NCBI GenBank assembly: GCA_023634235.1
Contig: JAMKCF010000018.1
Location: 4,989,474 to 5,053,473, forward strand
From: Pisaster brevispinus
Taxonomy: Eukaryota > Echinodermata > Asteroidea > Forcipulatida > Asteriidae
Length of the DNA stretch: 64,000 nt
Direction of reading: 5' to 3'
Within the stretch, counting starts at the first letter, position 1, and every line of letters begins with the position of its first letter. Shown here in pieces: positions 12,261 through 22,100 of the stretch. The notes beneath the pieces were generated by a model that saw only the letters and a list, made by a program, of their open reading frames with translations, did not search any database and had not been told where the DNA came from. The position numbers and the translations under genes are program-made.

Positions 12261-12680
12261 AACTGTAACACTTTGAAGATAGAATAACGAGGGATGAGTG
12301 CGGTCATCCTCTCACGATGGAACTGTTGATGGGCTGGGTTTCCCTCCCCCCTTCAGGGGAACGCTCCTTATTTGGGAGATGAATTTGTTAAAATTTGTAC
12401 CCAACTACCAGTTTCAAAATACGCTTACCACTTGCTGCAAACTTGTGAAGATTTATCAAAGTTTTTATCAAAGTAACGTTTTGGACGAAACAGCAACAAC
12501 AGCCGGTTCGTGTGTTAACGGAATTGTTTTGGCTGATGTCCTGAAAGACGATCGGGGGCCTCCAAATGCCATTTTATCGACGTTGACCAATTTTTCCAGA
12601 CATGTCGTAGGTGTATGGTCTTGCAGGTACAAACGTGTCAATGGAAATAACTTAGCGTCGTTTTTGCATCACCCCGCCCC

Positions 12681-12825
12681 AAAAATAAATAAATAAAACA
12701 TAAATACATACATAGACAAAACATAATGATAAAAAATAATTAAAAATACATAAAAAAATAAATAAAAAAAATACAAATAAATAAATAAATAAATAAAAAA
12801 ATAAATAAATAAATAAATAAATAAG
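12681..12825. repeat. AAAT-type microsatellite
   Basis: Long imperfect run of aaat repeats with a purer part at about 12775-12824. The Tyr/Leu/Phe/Ile-rich frame on the minus strand is a by-product. Confidence 0.95.
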
Positions 12826-13156
12826 TTTATAATAGATAAATATATATTTTTAAACCACAAAAGCACAAAAAACAGAGATTCAGTTTGTGTTAATTATAAA
12901 AAGAAGGTGTTCGCGACAGATATAATGTCATCCAATTGTGATGGGGGGATATAGTTACAATGATAATGATGCATAACTAAGCGCCGGTAATTTTCGTCTT
13001 TGTTTCTGCAGGGTTATGCAGAGTTATACATAATGATACCTATATTTAGGTAGAAATCCAATTAAGGGTTGTGAATATTTGATAACGAAAGTAGACTCTG
13101 TAATGTTGGATTGGAAAATCTGTTTTAACGCATTGACAATCCCTTATAAAGGTGTT

Positions 13157-13278
13157 TGAATCCGTAATAACGGAGGGTGAATCTGTAATAACGGAGAGTG
13201 AATCTGTAATAACGGAGAGTGAATCTGTAATAACGGAGAGTGAATCCGTAATAGCGGAGAGAGTGAATCCGTAAAAAC
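13157..13278. repeat. 21-bp minisatellite, about 5.8 copies
   Basis: Copies begin at 13157, 13178, 13199, 13220, 13241 and 13264. Each reads tgaatcYgtaataacgg plus gagag or gaggg. The spacing is exactly 21 bp except for a 2-bp insertion in the fifth copy. The outer copies carry ccgtaataacgg (4-bp inverted arms), while the three inner copies carry ctg in place of ccg. Confidence 0.95.
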
Positions 13279-13379
13279 GCCTTGGACATTATTATCATTA
13301 TAAATTAGTTTTTCGCTTATATTTGTTTTTGTACAATTTTCAAATCGACAAGCCTGTTTTTTGTTTAGTCTGAAGAAGT

Positions 13380-13401
13380 TTGTTTATTTATTTATTTATT
13401 T
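13380..13401. repeat. TTTA microsatellite
   Basis: A short run of ttta repeats followed by ttttggggtg. Confidence 0.85.
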
Positions 13402-13552
13402 TGGGGTGTAGGCTTGAAAAGTAACACATTGTTACCCAGTTACACTCGCATAAAGCTTGCATGGTATAGTAATTACTATTATTGCTGGTATTATTATACT
13501 TTTTTCTTAATCGTTGAACACGCTTGACAAGACCATTTGACATCAAAAAGGA

Positions 13553-13581
13553 AAAGAGAGAGAGAGAGAGAAAGAGAGAGG
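13553..13581. repeat. GA microsatellite
   Basis: Run of ga repeats with one aa interruption. DNA from 13582 to 14076 shows no supported gene. Confidence 0.9.
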
Positions 13582-14076
13582 GAAAAAAATTAACTGGTTG
13601 TCTGCATGGCCCAGATATGGTTAATACATCACGGTAGACTATATTAAATCTGCCCCAGGCTACGACCAGACTCGCAGATCCGCAAAGCCTCGTTCATTTG
13701 CCGCTCGGACAAACTCTTTATTACCACGTCAGTGTCAAATCCGTGGTTTCCCAAGACAAGAGAGAGAGGGGAAAAAAAATAGAAGAAGGAAGGGGGAAAA
13801 AAATAAAATAAATAAACGTCTCGCAGACGAAAGGATTTATTTGTGGATATCACTGAATTGCGTTGATTCGAGAGTTTACTTTCGGCCGTGTGGTGAACGT
13901 CTCTCTTGATTAAATCTTTTAAGTATTCTACCTGTGTTATATATTTTTGTCTTCGTGCATCTCAACCCAATATCCAGAGGGTTTTTAAAACCGGTCTTCT
14001 ACTTTACTTCTTTTTCCCCCCACGTGCTGCGGACCGTGTTTGAAGAAATAATGACCGTTAGGTTCCCCTCATCATC

Positions 14077-14116
14077 TGTAATAGCCTGTGATAGCCCGTG
14101 ATATCCTTTGATAGCC
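14077..14116. repeat. 10-bp minisatellite, four copies
   Basis: tgtaatagcc, tgtgatagcc, cgtgatatcc and tttgatagcc follow one another without spacing. Copies differ from a tgtgatagcc consensus by one to three bases. Confidence 0.8.
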
Positions 14117-14694
14117 GCTAATGGTTGCACGCAACACAGCCAGAGGGTTGTTGGAGATTATGGTTTGAATTGTGTCCTATAAGAACATAAAACATTGCCG
14201 CTAGTGCAGATGCACACGAGACGTGTATTCTTGTTGATTACTTCAAGTTTCAAATATTGTGTTTGCTGGAAAAGCTGGGTTGAATTTGATCCAGGGACAT
14301 GTCTACGTCACTGTAAGAAAAAAACAACGAAAAAAGAAAAGAAAAAAGAGTTCGGTGGATTGCGCCGGCGAGGAAAATGTGTTACAGTTATAATACGGAC
14401 GGACATAGATGGGGCGAAACTTTTTAAAGGGGAAGAACAGTGCATAGTTGTTTTGGGAAAGTACAAGTAAAATTGTCATCTTAGACCTTCATAAAAAACA
14501 AACCACAAACGGACGCTATGAACCTTTTCGTCAAGTTCGGTGATCGCATGAGAACAAACTGTTTGAAGTTCAGAAGCGTAATTGTTCATTTAAACAGAAC
14601 ATGCACTTGGTCATTTTGTTTCCCCCTTGAAAACTGCAAGGCCGAATTATCTTATACTCTTTCAAAACAACGTACTTCTACACTATACTTATTT
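14117..14694. other. Non-coding stretch up to the gap
   Basis: No gene is supported. A 91-codon frame at 14195-14470 has no recognisable domain and includes an A-rich stretch. No satellite sequence is seen before the gap, so the true array edge is not sampled. Confidence 0.5.
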
Positions 14695-14794
14695 NNNNNN
14701 NNNNNNNNNNNNNNNNNNNNNNNNNNNNNNNNNNNNNNNNNNNNNNNNNNNNNNNNNNNNNNNNNNNNNNNNNNNNNNNNNNNNNNNNNNNNNN
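14695..14794. other. Assembly gap of 100 Ns
   Basis: Exactly 100 Ns separate AT-rich flank from the satellite. A round 100 is a common placeholder for a gap of unknown length, so true distance, missing satellite copies and even adjacency are unproven. Open frames that appear to cross it are artefacts. Confidence 0.98.
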
Positions 14795-15329
14795 CGGCTG
14801 CGAAGCAAGGTCTCGCCGGCCGGGGTAATGGCCCAAAATAAATTTGAGGTGAAATTGGGAATAACTCCCGTTCTAGGGAGGCTAGAGAGATGAATTTTTG
14901 ACCTGACTCTGCCTTAGGTATCCCTGCATCCGAAAATTAGAGTTCTGCGGCCGATGAGGGCAGGTTTCACACCGGAAAAGACCAGCAAGCGGGCACGCTA
15001 CAAACCCCCCGCAAAACACCTTCAACTCGTCTTTGCTGTCAAAGAGACAATAATGAGGTGAGATTGGGAATAACTCTCGTTCTAGGGGGGCTAGAGAGAT
15101 GATTTTTTTACCTGACTCTGCCTTAGGTATCCCTGCATCCGTAAATTAGACTTTCACGGCCGATGAGGGCAGGTTTCACAACGGAAAAGACCAGCAAGCG
15201 GGGACGCTACAACCCCCCCGCAAAACACCTTCAACTCGTTTTTGCTGTCAAAGAGACAAAGACAAAATAAGGATGGTCATTTCACCCCCAAGGCATCATC
15301 GGATCTGCACAAGTTTTATACCACTGGAA

Positions 15330-15346
15330 AGCCCGTCTCAAGGGCT
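15330..15346. repeat. AGCCC/GGGCT hairpin in satellite unit
   Basis: AGCCC (15330-15334), loop gtctcaa, GGGCT (15342-15346): a perfect 5-bp stem with a 7-base loop, repeated in every unit in the single-copy segment. Confidence 0.7.
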
Positions 15347-15396
15347 ATCTCTGCCATGAATTTGGGGTCGCTGACGATTCTGTAGGCGAGGCGAGC

Positions 15397-15413
15397 GGCC
15401 TGGATGCTAGGCC
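15397..15413. repeat. GGCCT/AGGCC hairpin in satellite unit
   Basis: GGCCT (15397-15401), loop ggatgct, AGGCC (15409-15413): a perfect 5-bp stem with a 7-base loop, overlapping the palindrome TAGGCCTA. Repeated every 653 bp. It is followed five bases later by CTAA. Confidence 0.75.
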
Positions 15414-15444
15414 TACCCCTAAGAGATATTAAAAAAATTCCAGG

Positions 15445-15474
15445 GGCCGGCTGCGAAGCAAGGTCTCGCCGGCC
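15445..15474. repeat. GC-rich 7-bp inverted repeat in each unit
   Basis: GGCCGGC (15445-15451) and GCCGGCC (15468-15474) are perfect complements separated by 16 bases. Inside the spacer TGC-gaa-GCA could form a small nested stem. The motif lies between the A-run and block A and is present at the same place in every unit. The first base of the array contig (14795) falls inside the left arm. Whether it folds as RNA or extrudes as DNA is not shown. Confidence 0.85.
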
Positions 15475-15498
15475 GGGGTAATGGCCCAAAATAAATTT

Positions 15499-15703
15499 GA
15501 GGTGAAATTGGGAATAACTCCCGTTCTAGGGAGGCTAGAGAGATGAATTTTTGACCTGACTCTGCCTTAGGTATCCCTGCATCCGAAAATTAGAGTTCTG
15601 CGGCCGATGAGGGCAGGTTTCACACCGGAAAAGACCAGCAAGCGGGCACGCTACAAACCCCCCGCAAAACACCTTCAACTCGTCTTTGCTGTCAAAGAGA
15701 CAA
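15499..15703. repeat. Satellite sub-block A (205 bp)
   Basis: Block A begins gaggtgaaattggg and ends gtcaaagagacaa. It aligns without gaps to block B 209 bp downstream, with 14 differences in 205 positions (about 93% identity, counted by hand). It contains the perfect inverted repeats CTCCC/GGGAG (loop gttcta) and TCTAG/CTAGA (spacer ggagg), which overlap and so cannot form together, and the word aatttttga. The same block recurs in every unit. Confidence 0.95.
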
Positions 15704-15707
15704 TAAT

Positions 15708-15912
15708 GAGGTGAGATTGGGAATAACTCTCGTTCTAGGGGGGCTAGAGAGATGATTTTTTTACCTGACTCTGCCTTAGGTATCCCTGCATCCGTAAATT
15801 AGACTTTCACGGCCGATGAGGGCAGGTTTCACAACGGAAAAGACCAGCAAGCGGGGACGCTACAACCCCCCCGCAAAACACCTTCAACTCGTTTTTGCTG
15901 TCAAAGAGACAA
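15708..15912. repeat. Satellite sub-block B (205 bp)
   Basis: Block B begins gaggtgagattggg and is the diverged partner of block A. It differs at 14 sites, including a T7 run where A has aatttttga, and a run of seven Cs where A has aaa plus six Cs. That C run is the main site of length change in the array (7, 8 or 12 Cs). In units left of 52671 this block reads cacaacgg; from 52671 rightward it reads cacaccgg (or cataccgg in two units), as block A does throughout. Confidence 0.95.
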
Positions 15913-16151
15913 AGACAAAATAAGGATGGTCATTTCACCCCCAAGGCATCATCGGATCTGCACAAGTTTTATACCACTGGAAAGCCCGTCTCAAGGGCTA
16001 TCTCTGCCATGAATTTGGGGTCGCTGACGATTCTGTAGGCGAGGCGAGCGGCCTGGATGCTAGGCCTACCCCTAAGAGATATTAAAAAAATTCCAGGGGC
16101 CGGCTGCGAAGCAAGGTCTCGCCGGCCGGGGTAATGGCCCAAAATAAATTT
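15913..16151. repeat. Single-copy segment of the satellite unit
   Basis: About 239 bp between block B and the next block A. It holds three short perfect inverted repeats: AGCCC/GGGCT with a 7-base loop, GGCCT/AGGCC with a 7-base loop, and GGCCGGC/GCCGGCC with a 16-base spacer, plus an A7 run between the last two. It also contains ctgacga, which looks like part of a hammerhead core, but no matching gaaa half follows. Confidence 0.9.
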
Positions 16152-19100
16152 GAGGTGAAATTGGGAATAACTCCCGTTCTAGGGAGGCTAGAGAGATGAA
16201 TTTTTGACCTGACTCTGCCTTAGGTATCCCTGCATCCGAAAATTAGAGTTCTGCGGCCGATGAGGGCAGGTTTCACACCGGAAAAGACCAGCAAGCGGGC
16301 ACGCTACAAACCCCCCGCAAAACACCTTCAACTCGTCTTTGCTGTCAAAGAGACAATAATGAGGTGAGATTGGGAATAACTCTCGTTCTAGGGGGGCTAG
16401 AGAGATGATTTTTTTACCTGACTCTGCCTTAGGTATCCCTGCATCCGTAAATTAGACTTTCACGGCCGATGAGGGCAGGTTTCACAACGGAAAAGACCAG
16501 CAAGCGGGGACGCTACAACCCCCCCGCAAAACACCTTCAACTCGTTTTTGCTGTCAAAGAGACAAAGACAAAATAAGGATGGTCATTTCACCCCCAAGGC
16601 ATCATCGGATCTGCACAAGTTTTATACCACTGGAAAGCCCGTCTCAAGGGCTATCTCTGCCATGAATTTGGGGTCGCTGACGATTCTGTAGGCGAGGCGA
16701 GCGGCCTGGATGCTAGGCCTACCCCTAAGAGATATTAAAAAAATTCCAGGGGCCGGCTGCGAAGCAAGGTCTCGCCGGCCGGGGTAATGGCCCAAAATAA
16801 ATTTGAGGTGAAATTGGGAATAACTCCCGTTCTAGGGAGGCTAGAGAGATGAATTTTTGACCTGACTCTGCCTTAGGTATCCCTGCATCCGAAAATTAGA
16901 GTTCTGCGGCCGATGAGGGCAGGTTTCACACCGGAAAAGACCAGCAAGCGGGCACGCTACAAACCCCCCGCAAAACACCTTCAACTCGTCTTTGCTGTCA
17001 AAGAGACAATAATGAGGTGAGATTGGGAATAACTCTCGTTCTAGGGGGGCTAGAGAGATGATTTTTTTACCTGACTCTGCCTTAGGTATCCCTGCATCCG
17101 TAAATTAGACTTTCACGGCCGATGAGGGCAGGTTTCACAACGGAAAAGACCAGCAAGCGGGGACGCTACAACCCCCCCGCAAAACACCTTCAACTCGTTT
17201 TTGCTGTCAAAGAGACAAAGACAAAATAAGGATGGTCATTTCACCCCCAAGGCATCATCGGATCTGCACAAGTTTTATACCACTGGAAAGCCCGTCTCAA
17301 GGGCTATCTCTGCCATGAATTTGGGGTCGCTGACGATTCTGTAGGCGAGGCGAGCGGCCTGGATGCTAGGCCTACCCCTAAGAGATATTAAAAAAATTCC
17401 AGGGGCCGGCTGCGAAGCAAGGTCTCGCCGGCCGGGGTAATGGCCCAAAATAAATTTGAGGTGAAATTGGGAATAACTCCCGTTCTAGGGAGGCTAGAGA
17501 GATGAATTTTTGACCTGACTCTGCCTTAGGTATCCCTGCATCCGAAAATTAGAGTTCTGCGGCCGATGAGGGCAGGTTTCACACCGGAAAAGACCAGCAA
17601 GCGGGCACGCTACAAACCCCCCGCAAAACACCTTCAACTCGTCTTTGCTGTCAAAGAGACAATAATGAGGTGAGATTGGGAATAACTCTCGTTCTAGGGG
17701 GGCTAGAGAGATGATTTTTTTACCTGACTCTGCCTTAGGTATCCCTGCATCCGTAAATTAGACTTTCACGGCCGATGAGGGCAGGTTTCACAACGGAAAA
17801 GACCAGCAAGCGGGGACGCTACAACCCCCCCGCAAAACACCTTCAACTCGTTTTTGCTGTCAAAGAGACAAAGACAAAATAAGGATGGTCATTTCACCCC
17901 CAAGGCATCATCGGATCTGCACAAGTTTTATACCACTGGAAAGCCCGTCTCAAGGGCTATCTCTGCCATGAATTTGGGGTCGCTGACGATTCTGTAGGCG
18001 AGGCGAGCGGCCTGGATGCTAGGCCTACCCCTAAGAGATATTAAAAAAATTCCAGGGGCCGGCTGCGAAGCAAGGTCTCGCCGGCCGGGGTAATGGCCCA
18101 AAATAAATTTGAGGTGAAATTGGGAATAACTCCCGTTCTAGGGAGGCTAGAGAGATGAATTTTTGACCTGACTCTGCCTTAGGTATCCCTGCATCCGAAA
18201 ATTAGAGTTCTGCGGCCGATGAGGGCAGGTTTCACACCGGAAAAGACCAGCAAGCGGGCACGCTACAAACCCCCCGCAAAACACCTTCAACTCGTCTTTG
18301 CTGTCAAAGAGACAATAATGAGGTGAGATTGGGAATAACTCTCGTTCTAGGGGGGCTAGAGAGATGATTTTTTTACCTGACTCTGCCTTAGGTATCCCTG
18401 CATCCGTAAATTAGACTTTCACGGCCGATGAGGGCAGGTTTCACAACGGAAAAGACCAGCAAGCGGGGACGCTACAACCCCCCCGCAAAACACCTTCAAC
18501 TCGTTTTTGCTGTCAAAGAGACAAAGACAAAATAAGGATGGTCATTTCACCCCCAAGGCATCATCGGATCTGCACAAGTTTTATACCACTGGAAAGCCCG
18601 TCTCAAGGGCTATCTCTGCCATGAATTTGGGGTCGCTGACGATTCTGTAGGCGAGGCGAGCGGCCTGGATGCTAGGCCTACCCCTAAGAGATATTAAAAA
18701 AATTCCAGGGGCCGGCTGCGAAGCAAGGTCTCGCCGGCCGGGGTAATGGCCCAAAATAAATTTGAGGTGAAATTGGGAATAACTCCCGTTCTAGGGAGGC
18801 TAGAGAGATGAATTTTTGACCTGACTCTGCCTTAGGTATCCCTGCATCCGAAAATTAGAGTTCTGCGGCCGATGAGGGCAGGTTTCACACCGGAAAAGAC
18901 CAGCAAGCGGGCACGCTACAAACCCCCCGCAAAACACCTTCAACTCGTCTTTGCTGTCAAAGAGACAATAATGAGGTGAGATTGGGAATAACTCTCGTTC
19001 TAGGGGGGCTAGAGAGATGATTTTTTTACCTGACTCTGCCTTAGGTATCCCTGCATCCGTAAATTAGACTTTCACGGCCGATGAGGGCAGGTTTCACAAC

Positions 19101-22100
19101 GGAAAAGACCAGCAAGCGGGGACGCTACAACCCCCCCGCAAAACACCTTCAACTCGTTTTTGCTGTCAAAGAGACAAAGACAAAATAAGGATGGTCATTT
19201 CACCCCCAAGGCATCATCGGATCTGCACAAGTTTTATACCACTGGAAAGCCCGTCTCAAGGGCTATCTCTGCCATGAATTTGGGGTTGCTGACGATTCTG
19301 TAGGCGAGGCGAGCGGCCTGGATGCTAGGCCTACCCCTAAGAGATATTAAAAAAATTCCAGGGGCCGGCTGCGAAGCAAGGTCTCGCCGGCCGGGGTAAT
19401 GGCCCAAAATAAATTTGAGGTGAAATTGGGAATAACTCCCGTTCTAGGGAGGCTAGAGAGATGAATTTTTGACCTGACTCTGCCTTAGGTATCCCTGCAT
19501 CCGAAAATTAGAGTTCTGCGGCCGATGAGGGCAGGTTTCACACCGGAAAAGACCAGCAAGCGGGCACGCTACAAACCCCCCGCAAAACACCTTCAACTCG
19601 TCTTTGCTGTCAAAGAGACAATAATGAGGTGAGATTGGGAATAACTCTCGTTCTAGGGGGGCTAGAGAGATGATTTTTTTACCTGACTCTGCCTTAGGTA
19701 TCCCTGCATCCGTAAATTAGACTTTCACGGCCGATGAGGGCAGGTTTCACAACGGAAAAGACCAGCAAGCGGGGACGCTACAACCCCCCCGCAAAACACC
19801 TTCAACTCGTTTTTGCTGTCAAAGAGACAAAGACAAAATAAGGATGGTCATTTCACCCCCAAGGCATCATCGGATCTGCACAAGTTTTATACCACTGGAA
19901 AGCCCGTCTCAAGGGCTATCTCTGACATGAATTTGGGGTCGCTGACGATTCTGTAGGCGAGGCGAGCGGCCTGGATGCTAGGCCTACCCCTAAGAGATAT
20001 TAAAAAAATTCCAGGGGCCGGCTGCGAAGCAAGGTCTCGCCGGCCGGGGTAATGGCCCAAAATAAATTTGAGGTGAAATTGGGAATAACTCCCGTTCTAG
20101 GGAGGCTAGAGAGATGAATTTTTGACCTGACTCTGCCTTAGGTATCCCTGCATCCGAAAATTAGAGTTCTGCGGCCGATGAGGGCAGGTTTCACACCGGA
20201 AAAGACCAGCAAGCGGGCACGCTACAAACCCCCCGCAAAACACCTTCAACTCGTCTTTGCTGTCAAAGAGACAATAATGAGGTGAGATTGGGAATAACTC
20301 TCGTTCTAGGGGGGCTAGAGAGATGATTTTTTTACCTGACTCTGCCTTAGGTATCCCTGCATCCGTAAATTAGACTTTCACGGCCGATGAGGGCAGGTTT
20401 CACAACGGAAAAGACCAGCAAGCGGGGACGCTACAACCCCCCCCGCAAAACACCTTCAACTCGTTTTTGCTGTCAAAGAGACAAAGACAAAATAAGGATG
20501 GTCATTTCACCCCCAAGGCATCATCGGATCTGCACAAGTTTTATACCACTGGAAAGCCCGTCTCAAGGGCTATCTCTGCCATGAATTTGGGGTCGCTGAC
20601 GATTCTGTAGGCGAGGCGAGCGGCCTGGATGCTAGGCCTACCCCTAAGAGATATTAAAAAAATTCCAGGGGCCGGCTGCGAAGCAAGGTCTCGCCGGCCG
20701 GGGTAATGGCCCAAAATAAATTTGAGGTGAAATTGGGAATAACTCCCGTTCTAGGGAGGCTAGAGAGATGAATTTTTGACCTGACTCTGCCTTAGGTATC
20801 CCTGCATCCGAAAATTAGAGTTCTGCGGCCGATGAGGGCAGGTTTCACACCGGAAAAGACCAGCAAGCGGGCACGCTACAAACCCCCCGCAAAACACCTT
20901 CAACTCGTCTTTGCTGTCAAAGAGACAATAATGAGGTGAGATTGGGAATAACTCTCGTTCTAGGGGGGCTAGAGAGATGATTTTTTTTACCTGACTCTGC
21001 CTTAGGTATCCCTGCATCCGTAAATTAGACTTTCACGGCCGATGAGGGCAGGTTTCACAACGGAAAAGACCAGCAAGCGGGGACGCTACAACCCCCCCGC
21101 AAAACACCTTCAACTCGTTTTTGCTGTCAAAGAGACAAAGACAAAATAAGGATGGTCATTTCACCCCCAAGGCATCATCGGATCTGCACAAGTTTTATAC
21201 CACTGGAAAGCCCGTCTCAAGGGCTATCTCTGCCATGAATTTGGGGTCGCTGACGATTCTGTAGGCGAGGCGAGCGGCCTGGATGCTAGGCCTACCCCTA
21301 AGAGATATTAAAAAAATTCCAGGGGCCGGCTGCGAAGCAAGGTCTCGCCGGCCGGGGTAATGGCCCAAAATAAATTTGAGGTGAAATTGGGAATAACTCC
21401 CGTTCTAGGGAGGCTAGAGAGATGAATTTTTGACCTGACTCTGCCTTAGGTATCCCTGCATCCGAAAATTAGAGTTCTGCGGCCGATGAGGGCAGGTTTC
21501 ACACCGGAAAAGACCAGCAAGCGGGCACGCTACAAACCCCCCGCAAAACACCTTCAACTCGTCTTTGCTGTCAAAGAGACAATAATGAGGTGAGATTGGG
21601 AATAACTCTCGTTCTAGGGGGGCTAGAGAGATGATTTTTTTACCTGACTCTGCCTTAGGTATCCCTGCATCCGTAAATTAGACTTTCACGGCCGATGAGG
21701 GCAGGTTTCACAACGGAAAAGACCAGCAAGCGGGGACGCTACAACCCCCCCGCAAAACACCTTCAACTCGTTTTTGCTGTCAAAGAGACAAAGACAAAAT
21801 AAGGATGGTCATTTCACCCCCAAGGCATCATCGGATCTGCACAAGTTTTATACCACTGGAAAGCCCGTCTCAAGGGCTATCTCTGCCATGAATTTGGGGT
21901 CGCTGACGATTCTGTAGGCGAGGCGAGCGGCCTGGATGCTAGGCCTACCCCTAAGAGATATTAAAAAAATTCCAGGGGCCGGCTGCGAAGCAAGGTCTCG
22001 CCGGCCGGGGTAATGGCCCAAAATAAATTTGAGGTGAAATTGGGAATAACTCCCGTTCTAGGGAGGCTAGAGAGATGAATTTTTGACCTGACTCTGCCTT

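Larger units (their letters stand above)
15448..16100. repeat. Reference 653-bp satellite unit
   Basis: This is the second unit and represents the majority form. In order it holds: the right part of a GC-rich hairpin (to 15474), a short AT-rich linker, block A (15499-15703), a 4-base taat linker, block B (15708-15912), and a single-copy segment (15913 onward, running into the next unit at 16151). The single-copy segment shows no similarity to A or B that I can see by eye. No tRNA B box, no 5S, U-snRNA or histone sequence was recognised in the unit on either strand. Confidence 0.95.

Noticed and set aside
12298..12696. A 132-codon frame, the longest in the left flank
   Set aside because: No recognisable domain, no clear splice or promoter context, and its end runs into the AAAT microsatellite. 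Length is compatible with chance.
14518..14893. Open frames that cross the gap
   Set aside because: They are open only because Ns contain no stops.
15371..15377. Possible hammerhead ribozyme core (ctgacga) in each satellite unit
   Set aside because: No gaaa half follows a plausible stem II in the expected distance, and the opposite strand offers only ccgatga in most units, which breaks the core.
15445..15493. Possible HDV-like ribozyme at the GGCCGGC/GCCGGCC stem
   Set aside because: The 7-bp stem followed by gggg is suggestive of P1, but I could not place P2, P3, P4 and the catalytic C in the right order.
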